Assembly: GCF_000621545.1 (NCBI RefSeq)
Contig: NZ_JHYA01000005.1
Span: 1 to 64,000, forward strand
Source: Anaerovibrio lipolyticus LB2005
GTDB taxonomy: Bacteria > Bacillota > Negativicutes > Selenomonadales > Selenomonadaceae
Length of the DNA stretch: 64,000 nucleotides
Direction: 5' to 3'
Shown here: positions 24,862-34,979 of the stretch, piece after piece
Numbering within the stretch: position 1 is the first letter of the stretch
How the letters are laid out: each line of letters begins with the position of its first letter
Notes under the pieces: model-generated
The model's database searches: none
What the model was told of the DNA's origin: nothing
What the model saw: the letters and a program-made list of their open reading frames with translations, nothing else
Program-made: the position numbers and the translations under genes

Positions 24862-26523
24862 TTGCCAAAAGAGAAAAAATTACAAATTATTCCTTTGGGC
24901 GGATTAGGTGAAATCGGCAAAAATATGACAGTGGTGCGGTACGGCGAAGAGATACTGCTTATTGATGCCGGTTTGATGTTTCCGGATGAGGAAATGCTGG
25001 GTATAGATCTGGTTATTCCTGATTTTACTTTTCTGGTGGAGAATCGGGAGCATGTTAAGGCTATTGTGTTGACCCATGGGCATGAGGACCATATTGGTGC
25101 ACTGCCTTATGTGCTGAAGCAGATAGACGCTCCAGTGTACGGTACAAGACTTACCCTGGGTATCCTTGAAGGACGTCTGAAGGAAAATGGAGTAAGCAAT
25201 GATATGCTCCGCCCTGTTAAGCAGGGGGATAGTATCAAGGCTGGCTCCTTTAACGTGAATTTTATTCGCGTGAACCACAGTATTCCTGATGCCGTGGGTC
25301 TGGCTATTACAACCCCTATGGGCACCATTGTTCATACTGGTGACTTTAAGCTGGACTACACTCCGATTGACGGAAAAATGACGGATTTCAGACGTTTTTC
25401 CGATTTGGGCAACAAGGGTGTACTGGTTTTGATGGCGGACAGTACCAATGCTGAGCGCCTTGGCCATACTCCTAGTGAAAGCACTGTGGGTGCTTCCTTT
25501 GAAAAGGCCTTCCATAATGCAAGTTCCCGCATTATAGTAGCTACCTTCTCATCCAATGTTCACAGAATACAGCAGATTATTAACACTGCTGTAACCTATA
25601 AGCGAAAAGTGGCTGTTTTGGGGCGCAGCATGGTAAATGTTGTGAATATTTCCCGTGAGCTGGGTTATATTACTGCTCCAGAGGGAACTATTATCGATAT
25701 TGATGAGATTAATAATTATCCGGCTAATCAGGTGGTGGTTATTACCACTGGCAGTCAGGGCGAGCCTATGTCTGCACTGACCCGGATGTCCCAGTCTGAC
25801 CATCGTAAGGTGGGCATTGTTCCAGGGGACACAATTATTATTTCTGCTACCCCTATTCCAGGCAATGAAAAGCTGGTTTCCAGAACCATAGATAATCTCC
25901 TTAAGCTGGGTGCTCACGTGGTATATGGCCGCGAAAACGGTATCCATGTATCAGGCCATGCCAGCCAGGAAGAACTTAAACTGATGCACAATCTGGTGCG
26001 TCCTAAGTTCTTTATCCCAGTTCATGGTGAGTACCGTCATCTGGTGAAGCATGCTAAGCTGGCCCAGGAGCTGGGTATGAAGAAGGAAAATATCTTCATC
26101 GGCGAAAATGGTCAGATTTTGGAATTTACCAAGAACAAGGGCGTAGTAGCCGGCAAGGTTACCTCTGGCCGTATACTAGTTGATGGCCTTGGTGTAGGTG
26201 ATGTTGGTAATATCGTTCTTCGTGATCGTCGTCAGCTGTCCCAGGATGGTATTATTATCATCGTGGTTACTATGGACAAGGAACAGGGCGTTGTGGTGGC
26301 AGGTCCTGATATTGTCAGCCGTGGTTTTGTTTATGTTCGTGAATCCGAAGAGCTCATGGATGATGTCCGTACCCGTGTTGAGGAAGCTCTGGCTCGTTGT
26401 GAGGACGAGGGTATCACTGAATGGTCTGGCCTTAAGTCAGCCATGCGTGATGCACTGGGACGCTATATCTTCGAGCGCACCCGTCGCCGTCCAATGATTT
26501 TGCCAATTATTATGGAAATTTGA
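24862..26523 (+). CDS. rnj: Ribonuclease J
   Basis: A 553-residue metallo-beta-lactamase/beta-CASP ribonuclease with endo- and 5'-3' exonuclease activity, central to mRNA decay in Firmicutes. LIDAGLMFPDEEMLGID, LTHGHEDHIGALPY (zinc-binding His and Asp), HTGDFKLDYTP, ATFSSNVHRIQQI, TTGSQGEPMSAL and PVHGEYRHL mark the catalytic core, followed by the C-terminal dimerisation domain. The start is TTG at 24862, with GGAGGTG a few bases upstream. It has its own terminator at 26531. Confidence 0.95.
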   Translation: MPKEKKLQIIPLGGLGEIGKNMTVVRYGEEILLIDAGLMFPDEEMLGIDLVIPDFTFLVENREHVKAIVLTHGHEDHIGALPYVLKQIDAPVYGTRLTLGILEGRLKENGVSNDMLRPVKQGDSIKAGSFNVNFIRVNHSIPDAVGLAITTPMGTIVHTGDFKLDYTPIDGKMTDFRRFSDLGNKGVLVLMADSTNAERLGHTPSESTVGASFEKAFHNASSRIIVATFSSNVHRIQQIINTAVTYKRKVAVLGRSMVNVVNISRELGYITAPEGTIIDIDEINNYPANQVVVITTGSQGEPMSALTRMSQSDHRKVGIVPGDTIIISATPIPGNEKLVSRTIDNLLKLGAHVVYGRENGIHVSGHASQEELKLMHNLVRPKFFIPVHGEYRHLVKHAKLAQELGMKKENIFIGENGQILEFTKNKGVVAGKVTSGRILVDGLGVGDVGNIVLRDRRQLSQDGIIIIVVTMDKEQGVVVAGPDIVSRGFVYVRESEELMDDVRTRVEEALARCEDEGITEWSGLKSAMRDALGRYIFERTRRRPMILPIIMEI

Positions 26524-26530
26524 TATTTAT

Positions 26531-26560
26531 AAAAGGGGACTGTCGTGTACAGTCCTTTTT
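26531..26560 (+). terminator. Terminator after RNase J
   Basis: AAAAGGGGACTG pairs with CAGTCCTTTTT around a 7-base loop, starting 8 bases after the stop. Confidence 0.8.
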
Positions 26561-26593
26561 ATATGGTAAATATTTTTAAGTATGGAGATTTCC

Positions 26594-26622
26594 TTGCGAA
26601 AAATCCCATAATGTGATATAGT
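26594..26622 (+). promoter_or_regulatory. Promoter of the pyr operon
   Basis: TTGCGA (26594-26599), a 17-base spacer with TG before the -10 box, then TATAGT (26617-26622). It lies about 30 bases before the PyrR-binding sequence. Confidence 0.55.
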
Positions 26623-26651
26623 TCTTTACAGTTGAATATGACCTTTGAAAT

Positions 26652-26774
26652 TAGTCCTGTGAGGCTGATAAAGGAAGCTGGTAAGATAGTGCGCTATCAA
26701 TATTTACTAGGATAACTATATCTAAAAGCAGATTTTAGCTTTCTTGTGCCTCGGCATGAGAAAGCTTTTTTTGT
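26652..26774 (+). promoter_or_regulatory. PyrR-type attenuator leader of the pyr operon
   Basis: TAGTCCTGTGAGGCTGATAA and the following AGG (26652-26674) match the known PyrR-binding anti-antiterminator loop, A-G-U-C-C-x-G-x-G-A-G-G-C-U. Downstream a terminator forms from AGCTTTCTTGTGCC and GGCATGAGAAAGCT (26737-26766) followed by seven T residues. When UMP is plentiful, PyrR should stabilise the anti-antiterminator and cause termination before pyrB. No pyrR gene is in this window. Confidence 0.85.
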
Positions 26775-26838
26775 GCAAAAGTTATCATAACGTACATTTC
26801 ACAGCTGGTGGGGTCAAATGAATAAAGGAGTGATTGTC

Positions 26839-27786
26839 TTGGATAATTCTAAAGTAAACCTTCGCGGTAAAGATGTGCTGGCTCTGGCAGATTTTTCCAA
26901 GGAGGAAATCCAGGTAATTCTGGAAAGTGCCAAGGAGATGAAAAATATTATTCATCGCGACATCAAAAAGGTACCGGCTCTTCGCGGCAAGTCCATTGTG
27001 ACCTTGTTCTACGAGCCAAGTACCCGTACCCGTTCATCCTTTGAACTGGCTGGAAAATATTTGGGAGCCGATGTAGTAAATATTACTGCAGGTACTTCCA
27101 GTATTGTGAAGGGTGAGAGCCTTCGTGATACCCTGTATACTGTTGAAGCCATGGGAGTAGATGCCATCGTTATGCGCCACAAGGCCGAGGGTGCTGCTGA
27201 ATACGCTTCCAAGGTGGCAAGCCCGGTAATCATAAACGCTGGTGATGGTGCTCATGCCCACCCTTCCCAAGGACTGTTGAATCTCTTTACTGTACAGGAG
27301 CATAAGGGACATCTTGAGGGCCTGAAGTACGTTATTTTAGGTGATATTACCCATAGCCGCGTTGCCCGTTCGGACATTCAGGGGATGCGGAAGATGGGTG
27401 TTGAGGTCCATTTGGCTGGTCCTAGAACTCTTATGCCAAGATTCCTCTTTGAGGAGGAGGGCATTGTGATTCATGACAATGTGGAGGATGCCATTAAGAA
27501 CGCGGACGTAATCAATGTTCTTCGCATCCAGCTGGAGCGCCAGAAGGCTGGCCTTTTCCCATCCCCAAGAGAATATGCCCGTATCTACGGCTTAAATGAT
27601 AAGCGTTTGGCTCTGGCCAAGGATGATGTGCTTGTACTGCATCCGGGCCCAATGAACAAGGGACTGGAAATTTCTCCATTCGTAGCTTATGGCGACCATT
27701 CCGCCATTCAGGAGCAGGTTCAGAACGGTGTAGCAGTTCGTATGGCTATTCTGACCCACGCATTGATTGGAGGTAACAAGGCATGA
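26839..27786 (+). CDS. pyrB: Aspartate carbamoyltransferase catalytic subunit
   Basis: A 315-residue enzyme that joins carbamoyl phosphate and aspartate, the committed step of UMP synthesis. FYEPSTRTRSSFE is the carbamoyl-phosphate motif. HPSQGLLNLFT and VLHPGPMNKGLEI complete the active site. I prefer the TTG at 26839 because AAGGAG (26825-26830) is 8 bases upstream and the product then starts MDNSKVNLRG. An ATG at 26818 would add seven residues with a weaker site. No pyrI regulatory subunit is present. The stop overlaps pyrC (ATGA). Confidence 0.94.
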   Translation: MDNSKVNLRGKDVLALADFSKEEIQVILESAKEMKNIIHRDIKKVPALRGKSIVTLFYEPSTRTRSSFELAGKYLGADVVNITAGTSSIVKGESLRDTLYTVEAMGVDAIVMRHKAEGAAEYASKVASPVIINAGDGAHAHPSQGLLNLFTVQEHKGHLEGLKYVILGDITHSRVARSDIQGMRKMGVEVHLAGPRTLMPRFLFEEEGIVIHDNVEDAIKNADVINVLRIQLERQKAGLFPSPREYARIYGLNDKRLALAKDDVLVLHPGPMNKGLEISPFVAYGDHSAIQEQVQNGVAVRMAILTHALIGGNKA

Positions 27787-29075
27787 AGACATTGATTAAG
27801 GGTGGCAGAGTAATCGATCCTGCCAATTCATTTGATAAGGTTGCTGATGTATTAATCGAGGATGGCAAAATCGCCAAGGTGGCAGGCAATATTAAGAGTG
27901 TCGCTGATGAGGTTATTGATGCTGAGGGCAAGATTGTGTGCCCTGGTTTTATTGATATGCACGTTCATCTTCGTGAGCCAGGCCAGGAGGCCAAGGAGGA
28001 TTTTGAGTCCGGTTCCAAGGCTGCGGCAGCAGGTGGATATACTACTGTAGCCACCATGCCAAATACCAACCCTGTAGTGGATACTGCGGCTATGGTGCGT
28101 TCTTTGCAGAAGCGGGCTGAGGATGCGGCAGTGGTTCACATTGAGATTATCGGTGCCGTTACCAAGGGCCAGAAGGGTGAAGAAATGGCTGAGATGGGGG
28201 ATATGACCCAGGCCGGTGCTGTGGCCTTTTCTGATGATGGTCATTTCACCAAGTCTGCCAAGGTAATGCTTAACTGCTATGATTATCTGAAGTCCTTTGA
28301 TAAGGTAATCATCAACCATGAGGAGGAGCCAAGCCTCATTGAGGAAGGGGTAATGAACGAAAGCCACAGAAGTGCCATGCTGGGCATGAAGGGCCGTCCA
28401 ACAGTAGCTGAGGATATTGCGGTGTACCGTGATATTGCTCTGGCTGAATATGCAGGAGCAAGGGTTCATGTGGCCCACATCAGTTCTGCCAATGCGGTAG
28501 ATCTGGTTCGTCAGGCCAAGAAGCGTGGTGTAAAGGTTACTGCTGAGGCTACTCCACAGCATCTCACCATGACTGATGATATGGTAAATCTCTTTGACAG
28601 CTCCACCAAGGTTAATCCACCGCTGCGTCAGCAGAAGGACGTGGAGGCAGTGCTGGAAGGTATTAAGGATGGTACTATTGATTGTATCGTGACTGACCAT
28701 TCCCCACATGCCCAGGAGGAAAAGGATAGAGAATATATTTATGCACCAAGCGGCTTTCCAGGATTGGAAACCTCCCTTGGCTGCCTTATGACTGATTTAG
28801 TGGCTCCTGGCAAGCTGGATGTGGTTACCATGATTTCCAAGCTCACTGCTGAGCCAGCAAAGATTTTCGATTTGAATGCGGGCAGCCTCTCCGTAGGCAT
28901 GCCAGCTGATATAACTGTAATTGACCCTGAGCTGGAATGGACTGTGGATGAAAAGAAATTCTATACCAGGGGCTCCCATTCTCCGTTTATTGGCCGCAAG
29001 TTCAAGGGCAAGGCTGTTAAGACCTTGGTGGACGGCAAGCTGGTAATGGACGATGGCGTAGTTTTGGAGGTGTAA
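27783..29075 (+). CDS. pyrC: Dihydroorotase
   Basis: A 430-residue type I dihydroorotase, a zinc amidohydrolase that cyclises carbamoyl aspartate. IDMHVHLREPGQEAKEDF carries the H-x-H metal motif. TVATMPNTNPVVD, VHVAHISSANAVDLV, EATPQHLTM and CIVTDHSPHAQEEK (metal Asp) are all in place. The ATG overlaps the pyrB stop by four bases. carA follows after 2 bases. Confidence 0.96.
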   Translation: MKTLIKGGRVIDPANSFDKVADVLIEDGKIAKVAGNIKSVADEVIDAEGKIVCPGFIDMHVHLREPGQEAKEDFESGSKAAAAGGYTTVATMPNTNPVVDTAAMVRSLQKRAEDAAVVHIEIIGAVTKGQKGEEMAEMGDMTQAGAVAFSDDGHFTKSAKVMLNCYDYLKSFDKVIINHEEEPSLIEEGVMNESHRSAMLGMKGRPTVAEDIAVYRDIALAEYAGARVHVAHISSANAVDLVRQAKKRGVKVTAEATPQHLTMTDDMVNLFDSSTKVNPPLRQQKDVEAVLEGIKDGTIDCIVTDHSPHAQEEKDREYIYAPSGFPGLETSLGCLMTDLVAPGKLDVVTMISKLTAEPAKIFDLNAGSLSVGMPADITVIDPELEWTVDEKKFYTRGSHSPFIGRKFKGKAVKTLVDGKLVMDDGVVLEV

Positions 29076-29077
29076 TC

Positions 29078-30151
29078 TTGAAAGGAAAACTTATTCTCGA
29101 GGATGGCAGCGTCTTCACTGGAGATCTGTTAAATGAATACAAAGCCACCGGCGAGGTGGTGTTTAATACTGGTATGACCGGTTATCAGGAGATACTTACT
29201 GACCCATCCTATTGCAGTCAGATTGTTACCCTGACATTCCCACTCATTGGCAATTACGGCGTGGCAGATAAATTTATGCAGTCCAGAAAATCCTTTGTAA
29301 ACGGATTTATTATCGGTGAGCTCTGTGATGAGGGCAGTAACTGGCAGAAGGAAAATGAGCTGGCAAAGTTTTTGAATGACCAGAAGATTCCTTGCCTTTA
29401 TAATGTTGATACCCGTGCGGTTACCAGAACCATCCGTTCCCAGGGCTGCATGAAGGGTATTATCGTATCCGAGGATGCCAGCCAAGAGGAAATAGATAAG
29501 CTCATGGCTGTGCCAATTAAGCAGGATGTGGTGGCTGAGGTTACTACTCCTGAAACCTATGTAATGGATAATGATGGCCCTCATGTTGTGGTGATGGATT
29601 TTGGCATCAAGCAGAATATATTGAATTCTCTCCATAATCTTGGCTGCAAGCTCACAGTAGTGCCTGCCGATACCAAGGCTGATGAGATTATGGCCATGAA
29701 TCCAGATGGAATTTTCCTCTCCAATGGTCCTGGAGATCCAAAGGATGTTCCGGAGGTTATTGAGGAAGTGAAGAAGCTCATTGGCAAGAAGCCAATGTTT
29801 GGCATTTGCTTGGGCCATCAGCTGATTTCTCTGGCTCTTGGGGCAAACACCTATAAATTGAAATTTGGTCATCGTGGTTCCAATCAGCCAGTAAAGAATC
29901 TCCTTAACGGCCGGGTTCATATTTCTTCCCAGAATCATGGCTATGCTGTAGAGGAAGCATCTTTGAAGGAGCTTCCTTTGGAGGTTACTCACATTAATGT
30001 TAATGATGGCACTGTGGAGGGTATGCGTCATACATCTCTGCCATTGTTCTCCGTCCAGTATCATCCTGAGGCTTCCCCGGGTCCTGACGACAATATGTAT
30101 CTGTTCGATCAGTTCTGGACACTTTTAACTGGCGAGACAAAGGGGGAATAA
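29078..30151 (+). CDS. carA: Carbamoyl-phosphate synthase small chain
   Basis: A 357-residue glutaminase subunit that feeds ammonia to CarB. The N-terminal domain starts GKLILEDGSVFTG and contains NTGMTGYQEILTDPSY. The class I amidotransferase domain has LSNGPGDPKDVP, GICLGHQLISLALG (nucleophile Cys) and SVQYHPEASPGPDD (His and Glu). The start is TTG at 29078 with GGAGGTG upstream. Its place in the pyr operon argues for UMP-linked control. Confidence 0.95.
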   Translation: MKGKLILEDGSVFTGDLLNEYKATGEVVFNTGMTGYQEILTDPSYCSQIVTLTFPLIGNYGVADKFMQSRKSFVNGFIIGELCDEGSNWQKENELAKFLNDQKIPCLYNVDTRAVTRTIRSQGCMKGIIVSEDASQEEIDKLMAVPIKQDVVAEVTTPETYVMDNDGPHVVVMDFGIKQNILNSLHNLGCKLTVVPADTKADEIMAMNPDGIFLSNGPGDPKDVPEVIEEVKKLIGKKPMFGICLGHQLISLALGANTYKLKFGHRGSNQPVKNLLNGRVHISSQNHGYAVEEASLKELPLEVTHINVNDGTVEGMRHTSLPLFSVQYHPEASPGPDDNMYLFDQFWTLLTGETKGE

Positions 30152-30154
30152 TCA

Positions 30155-33100
30155 GTGCCAAAGAAGGAAAATTTGAAGAAGGTTATCGTTATTGGTTCCG
30201 GCCCGATTATTATCGGACAGGCGGCTGAGTTTGACTACGCAGGCTCCCAGGCTTGTCGAGCCCTTAAAGAGGAAGGCTTGGAGGTTGTATTGGTAAACAG
30301 CAATCCAGCCACCATTATGACAGATAAGCACATGGCTGACCGCGTATATATTGAGCCATTAACTGTAGAGTTTATGGAGCATATTATCAGCAAGGAAAAG
30401 CCGGATGGACTTTTGGCTACATTGGGTGGCCAGGCTGGTCTGAATCTTGCTGTACAGCTTTCTGAACAGGGCATTTTGGAAAAGTACAACGTGGAGCTTT
30501 TGGGCACTTCCTTAAAGGCCATTGAGCAGGCAGAGGACAGAGAGCTGTTTAAGGAAACCATGAACAAGCTGGGTGAGCCTATCCCTGAGTCCACCATTGT
30601 TGAGGACGTGGAGTCCGCCGTACAGTTTGCCAATGAAATCGGCTATCCTCTTATCGTTCGTCCTGCCTATACCATGGGTGGCACTGGCGGCGGTATTGCT
30701 GACAATGAGGAAGAGCTGGTGGACATCGTCATAAAGGGACTTAAGTATTCCATGATTGGTCAGGTCCTCATTGAGCGTAGTGTGGCCGGCTGGAAGGAAA
30801 TTGAGTACGAGGTAATGCGTGACGGCAACGACAACTGTATTACCATCTGTAATATGGAAAACTTTGATCCTGTAGGTGTTCATACTGGTGATTCCATTGT
30901 TGTGGCACCATCCCAGACCCTTACAGACCATGAATATCAGATGCTGAGAAGCGCCAGCATTCGCATTATCCGCGAGCTGGGTATTGAGGGCGGCTGTAAT
31001 GCCCAGTATGCTCTGGATCCTAATTCCAACCAATATTATGTAATAGAGGTAAATCCTCGTGTAAGCCGTTCTTCAGCATTGGCTTCCAAGGCAACTGGTT
31101 ACCCAATTGCCAAGGTATCCGCCAAGATTGCTATTGGATACAGTCTGGATGAGATTACCAATGCTGTAACCCAGAAGACCAAGGCTTGCTTTGAGCCAGC
31201 CCTTGACTACTGCGTGGTTAAGTTCCCACGCTGGCCTTTTGATAAGTTCGTGTATGCAGACAAGACTCTGGGAACTCAGATGAAGGCTACTGGCGAGGTT
31301 ATGTCCATTGACAGAAACTTTGAGGGAGCTATTTTAAAGGCGGTCCGTTCCCTGGAAATCGGTGTACACCGTCTTCACATGGAGGATATGGATGCCTGGG
31401 ATGATGAAAAGGTTATTAAGGCTCTTTCAAAATGCAATGATGAGCGCCTCTTTGTAATAGCCGAGGCCATGCGCCGTGGCATTGCTGATGTGGATGGTAT
31501 TCATAACATTACTAAAATAGATAAATGGTTCCTGCGGAAAATCAAGAAGATTACAGATCTGGAGCTCAGAATTCAGAATGAGCAGATTACTCCTAGTCTT
31601 ATGCTGGCAGCCAAGGACGTTGGACTGGCTGATCGCTCCATTGCCGAACTGGCCGGGAAGACCACTGATGAAATTCGTACCCTTAGAAAGACCATGAACA
31701 TTCTGCCATGCTATAAGATGGTAGATACCTGTGCTGCTGAGTTTGAGGCTGCAACCCCTTACTATTATTCTACCTTTCATGCTCAGGAGGATGAGGTGGA
31801 TACCTCCAGCAAGCGTCGCAAGGTTCTGGTGTTGGGCTCTGGCCCGATTCGCATTGGTCAGGGTGTGGAGTTCGATTATTGCTCCGTACATTCAGTATGG
31901 GCTCTCCGTCAGATGGGCATAGAGGCCATTATTGTCAACAATAACCCTGAAACCGTATCCACTGACTTTGATATTTCCGATAGACTTTACTTTGAGCCAT
32001 TGACCTCTGAGGATGTTCTTAACATTATTGACAAGGAAAAGCCAGAGGGGGTTATCGTACAGTTTGGCGGGCAGACGGCCATTAATTTGGCTGAGGACCT
32101 CAGCAAGGCCGGGGTTAAAATCTTCGGTACTTCTGTAAATGATATTGACCGGGCAGAGGACAGAGAGCGCTTTGATGAGGTGCTCACTCAGACCGGTATT
32201 CCTAGACCACAGGGCATCAGCGTAACCAATTTGGAGGATGCCATCAAGGGTGCAGCTGAAATTGGCTATCCTGTAATGGTTCGTCCTTCCTATGTATTGG
32301 GCGGCCGTGCTATGGAAATCGTGTATAACGAGGAAGAGCTTATTGACTACATGGGCCGTGCAGTAAAGGTGACTCCGGAGCATCCGGTTCTGGTGGACCG
32401 CTATATGCAGGGCACTGAGGTTGAAGTGGATGCTATTTCCGATGGTGTGGATGTAATAATTCCGGGCATTATGGAGCATATCGAGCGGGCTGGTGTTCAT
32501 TCCGGTGACTCCATTGCGGTGTACCCACCACAGACCCTGCCACAAAAGGTAAAATATACCATTGTGGATTACACTAAGCGCCTGGCAGTAGGTCTCCATG
32601 TAAAGGGCCTTATGAATATCCAGTATGTTGTGGCCAATGATGAGGTCTTCGTAATCGAGGTAAATCCTCGTTCCTCCCGTACAGTGCCATTCCTCAGCAA
32701 GGTAACAGATGTTCAGATGGTGGATATTGCCACCCAGATTGCCATGGGCTCCACAATTAAGGAGCTTGGCTTCAAGCCAGGTCTGGTAAGCCCTAAGCAT
32801 TATGTGGCAGTAAAGGCCCCAGTATTCTCCTTCAATAAGATGGCTGATGTAGATATATCCCTTGGTCCAGAGATGAAGTCCACTGGCGAGGTTATGGGTA
32901 TCGACTACCACTATAACCGTGCTCTGTATAAGGCTATGACCGGTGCGGGCATGAATATTCCTGTAAATGGAACAATCCTGTTCACTGTGGCCAACAAGGA
33001 TAAGGACGAGATGAAGCAGCTGGCCAAGGCCTTCTCTGAGCTTGGCTTTAAGCTGGTGGCTACTGCCGGCAGTGCCAAGGCCATCAAGTCTATGGGCATT

Positions 33101-33391
33101 GATGTTGAGGTAGTGGGCAAGATGCACGAACGTAGCGTGGACATTATCCAGCAGATCAAGAAGGGCCGTATCCACATGGTAATCAATACTATGACCCAGA
33201 ATCAGGGCAAGAGCGTAGTACACGACGGCTTCAAGATTCGTCGTGCTACGGTGGAGCATGCTATCCCATGTCTCACTTCTCTGGATACTGCCTGGGAGGT
33301 GCTGAATGTACTGGAGTTCATGCGGGAGCGTCGCTTAGTTTATAGCCTGGCTATTCAGGATTATGTAGGCGGCGGCTACGATTTAGCTTAA
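30155..33391 (+). CDS. carB: Carbamoyl-phosphate synthase large chain
   Basis: A 1078-residue enzyme with two homologous ATP-grasp halves. The first begins [21 protein letters not shown] and the second [20 protein letters not shown] (about residue 555). Each contains an ATP-grasp loop ([12 protein letters not shown] and [11 protein letters not shown]) and a VIEVNPR motif. The C-terminal methylglyoxal-synthase-like allosteric domain (about 940-1078) reads [20 protein letters not shown] and [10 protein letters not shown]. The length is normal. GTG start. Confidence 0.97.
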   Translation: MPKKENLKKVIVIGSGPIIIGQAAEFDYAGSQACRALKEEGLEVVLVNSNPATIMTDKHMADRVYIEPLTVEFMEHIISKEKPDGLLATLGGQAGLNLAVQLSEQGILEKYNVELLGTSLKAIEQAEDRELFKETMNKLGEPIPESTIVEDVESAVQFANEIGYPLIVRPAYTMGGTGGGIADNEEELVDIVIKGLKYSMIGQVLIERSVAGWKEIEYEVMRDGNDNCITICNMENFDPVGVHTGDSIVVAPSQTLTDHEYQMLRSASIRIIRELGIEGGCNAQYALDPNSNQYYVIEVNPRVSRSSALASKATGYPIAKVSAKIAIGYSLDEITNAVTQKTKACFEPALDYCVVKFPRWPFDKFVYADKTLGTQMKATGEVMSIDRNFEGAILKAVRSLEIGVHRLHMEDMDAWDDEKVIKALSKCNDERLFVIAEAMRRGIADVDGIHNITKIDKWFLRKIKKITDLELRIQNEQITPSLMLAAKDVGLADRSIAELAGKTTDEIRTLRKTMNILPCYKMVDTCAAEFEAATPYYYSTFHAQEDEVDTSSKRRKVLVLGSGPIRIGQGVEFDYCSVHSVWALRQMGIEAIIVNNNPETVSTDFDISDRLYFEPLTSEDVLNIIDKEKPEGVIVQFGGQTAINLAEDLSKAGVKIFGTSVNDIDRAEDRERFDEVLTQTGIPRPQGISVTNLEDAIKGAAEIGYPVMVRPSYVLGGRAMEIVYNEEELIDYMGRAVKVTPEHPVLVDRYMQGTEVEVDAISDGVDVIIPGIMEHIERAGVHSGDSIAVYPPQTLPQKVKYTIVDYTKRLAVGLHVKGLMNIQYVVANDEVFVIEVNPRSSRTVPFLSKVTDVQMVDIATQIAMGSTIKELGFKPGLVSPKHYVAVKAPVFSFNKMADVDISLGPEMKSTGEVMGIDYHYNRALYKAMTGAGMNIPVNGTILFTVANKDKDEMKQLAKAFSELGFKLVATAGSAKAIKSMGIDVEVVGKMHERSVDIIQQIKKGRIHMVINTMTQNQGKSVVHDGFKIRRATVEHAIPCLTSLDTAWEVLNVLEFMRERRLVYSLAIQDYVGGGYDLA

Positions 33392-33400
33392 GGAGGAAAA

Positions 33401-34117
33401 ATGGCAGATAATCGTTTGATTGTAGCCCTTGATTTTCATAAATTTGAGGATGTGGAGAAGCTGGTGGATACTCTTGGTGACAGCGTCAGCTACTACAAGG
33501 TAGGCATGGAGCTTTTCTACAGCGAGGGAGCCAAGGTTATTTCTTACCTTAAAGAAAAGGGCAAAAATATCTTTTTGGACCTGAAGCTCCACGATATTCC
33601 AAACACTGTGGCTGAGGGACTTTGCTCTCTTATGGTACAGGGGGCGGATATTATGAACGTTCACGCTTCCGGTGGTTTTACCATGATGAAAACAGCGGCG
33701 GACAGAGTTCATAAGAAGGCTGAGGAGATGGGTATTCCATGTCCAAAGCTGATTGCTGTAACTATCCTTACCAGCATAAATCAGGAGGATTGGCAAGGAC
33801 TTGGTATGCAGTGTGAAATTCGTGAGCAGGTGGTTCGTCTGGCCAAGCTCACCAAAGAAGCTGGACTTGATGGAGTGGTGGCTTCGCCTCAGGAGGCGAA
33901 AGCCATTCGTGAAGCCTGTGGCCCGGATTTTCTGATAATTACTCCCGGGGTGCGCCCTGCGGGAGCCAGCATTGATGACCAGAGTCGAATTGCCACTCCT
34001 GAAGCAGCACTGAAAAATGGCGCTAGCCATCTGGTGGTTGGACGTCCTATTCGGGCAGCTGAGAATCCAAAGGAAGCTGCAGAAGCTATAATTAAAGAAA
34101 TGGAGAGTGTAAAATAA
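33401..34117 (+). CDS. pyrF: Orotidine 5'-phosphate decarboxylase
   Basis: A 238-residue TIM barrel that decarboxylates OMP to UMP. LIVALDFHKFEDVEKLVD is the N-terminal substrate motif. FLDLKLHDIPNTV carries the D-x-K-x-x-D catalytic set. VNVHAS-type MNVHASGGFTMM, GVVASPQEAKAIR, IITPGVRPAG and LVVGRPI complete the family pattern. The usual pyrK and pyrD genes are not found between carB and pyrF. The stop overlaps the pyrE start by one base. Confidence 0.96.
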   Translation: MADNRLIVALDFHKFEDVEKLVDTLGDSVSYYKVGMELFYSEGAKVISYLKEKGKNIFLDLKLHDIPNTVAEGLCSLMVQGADIMNVHASGGFTMMKTAADRVHKKAEEMGIPCPKLIAVTILTSINQEDWQGLGMQCEIREQVVRLAKLTKEAGLDGVVASPQEAKAIREACGPDFLIITPGVRPAGASIDDQSRIATPEAALKNGASHLVVGRPIRAAENPKEAAEAIIKEMESVK

Positions 34118-34710
34118 TGGCAGAATTAAAAGCTCTTACAGAAAAAGAAGTAGAGGATATGCTTCTGGAAACCGGTGCAATTATGGAAGGGCATTTCCTT
34201 TTGACCTCCGGCCTTCACAGTCCGCGCTATGTGGAGAAGTTCAACGTACTTCAGAAGCCTGAATATACAGAAAAGCTGTGTCAGGCCATGGCAGCCAAGT
34301 TTGTTGATGCCAATATTGAGACAGTGGTGGGCCCTGTAACCGGCGGTATTCTGCTGGCTCACGAAACTGGCAAGGCACTGGGCACCAGAGCTATATTCAC
34401 CGAGCGTGAAAACGGCAAGATGACCTTCCGTCGTGGCTTTACTCTCCATGAAGGTGAGCGTGTTCTCATCGTTGAGGATATTGTTACCACTGGCGGTTCC
34501 ATCCGCGAGGTTATTGATGTGGTTAAGGAGCATGGCGGTATTCCAGTGGCTGTAAGCATGCTGGTGGACCGTAGCGGCGGCAGGGCAACCTTCGGCGATG
34601 TACCAAGCACTGCACTCTTGCACATGGATGTGCAGACCTATGAACCAGATAACTGCCCACTTTGCAAGCAGGGTGTGCCAATGACCAAGAGAGGCAGGAC
34701 AGGAAAATAA
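34117..34710 (+). CDS. pyrE: Orotate phosphoribosyltransferase
   Basis: A 197-residue type I phosphoribosyltransferase that makes OMP from orotate and PRPP. GHFLLTSGLHSPRYVEKFN is the N-terminal motif. VVGPVTGGILLAHETG and VLIVEDIVTTGGSIREVI (PRPP-binding loop) are clear. The C-terminal CPLCKQG pair of cysteines occurs in the longer bacterial subgroup. Last gene of the pyr operon; terminator at 34742. Confidence 0.96.
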   Translation: MAELKALTEKEVEDMLLETGAIMEGHFLLTSGLHSPRYVEKFNVLQKPEYTEKLCQAMAAKFVDANIETVVGPVTGGILLAHETGKALGTRAIFTERENGKMTFRRGFTLHEGERVLIVEDIVTTGGSIREVIDVVKEHGGIPVAVSMLVDRSGGRATFGDVPSTALLHMDVQTYEPDNCPLCKQGVPMTKRGRTGK

Positions 34711-34741
34711 TTTGCTAACAGAATAAGAAAAGCTGTAGATA

Positions 34742-34777
34742 CCGTCAGGGGAATGTCTTCCTCTGGCGGATTTTTTT
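34742..34777 (+). terminator. Terminator of the pyr operon
   Basis: CCGTCAGGGG (34742-34751) pairs with CCTCTGGCGG (34760-34769), with two G-T pairs, followed by seven T residues. Confidence 0.85.
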
Positions 34778-34904
34778 GCTAATTATCCATTGCATAAAAT
34801 TCCATAATAATGTATTATATTATGCGTTGGTGTTCTGAATTAAAATTCACTATTAACCCATATTTTTTGGATAAAAATTAATTTTATGTGAATTTTATGA
34901 ATAT

Positions 34905-34979
34905 AACGAGGTGAACATGTTTTCCACCTCGTTGAAACGCTGATTGGAATATTTTTCTTTTCTTGGAGAAAAGAAAAAT
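34905..34979. repeat. Two inverted repeats upstream of the yjiH gene
   Basis: The first is AACGAGGTG (34905-34913) with its complement at 34925-34933. The second is ATTTTTCTTTTCT (34951-34963) with its complement at 34967-34979, separated by TGG. Neither is followed by a T-run, so they look more like operators or leader hairpins than terminators. Together with the tandem element at 34973-35022 they fill the 328-base gap after pyrE; no gene was seen there. Confidence 0.5.

Noticed and set aside
31892-33259. A long open frame on the minus strand opposite carB
   Set aside because: The plus strand encodes a full-length carB with all motifs. The antisense product looks like random His- and Leu-rich shadow sequence.
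33881-33910. Hairpin GGCTTCGCCTC with GAGGCGAAAGCC as a terminator
   Set aside because: It lies in the middle of pyrF coding sequence in a conserved region, with no T-run.
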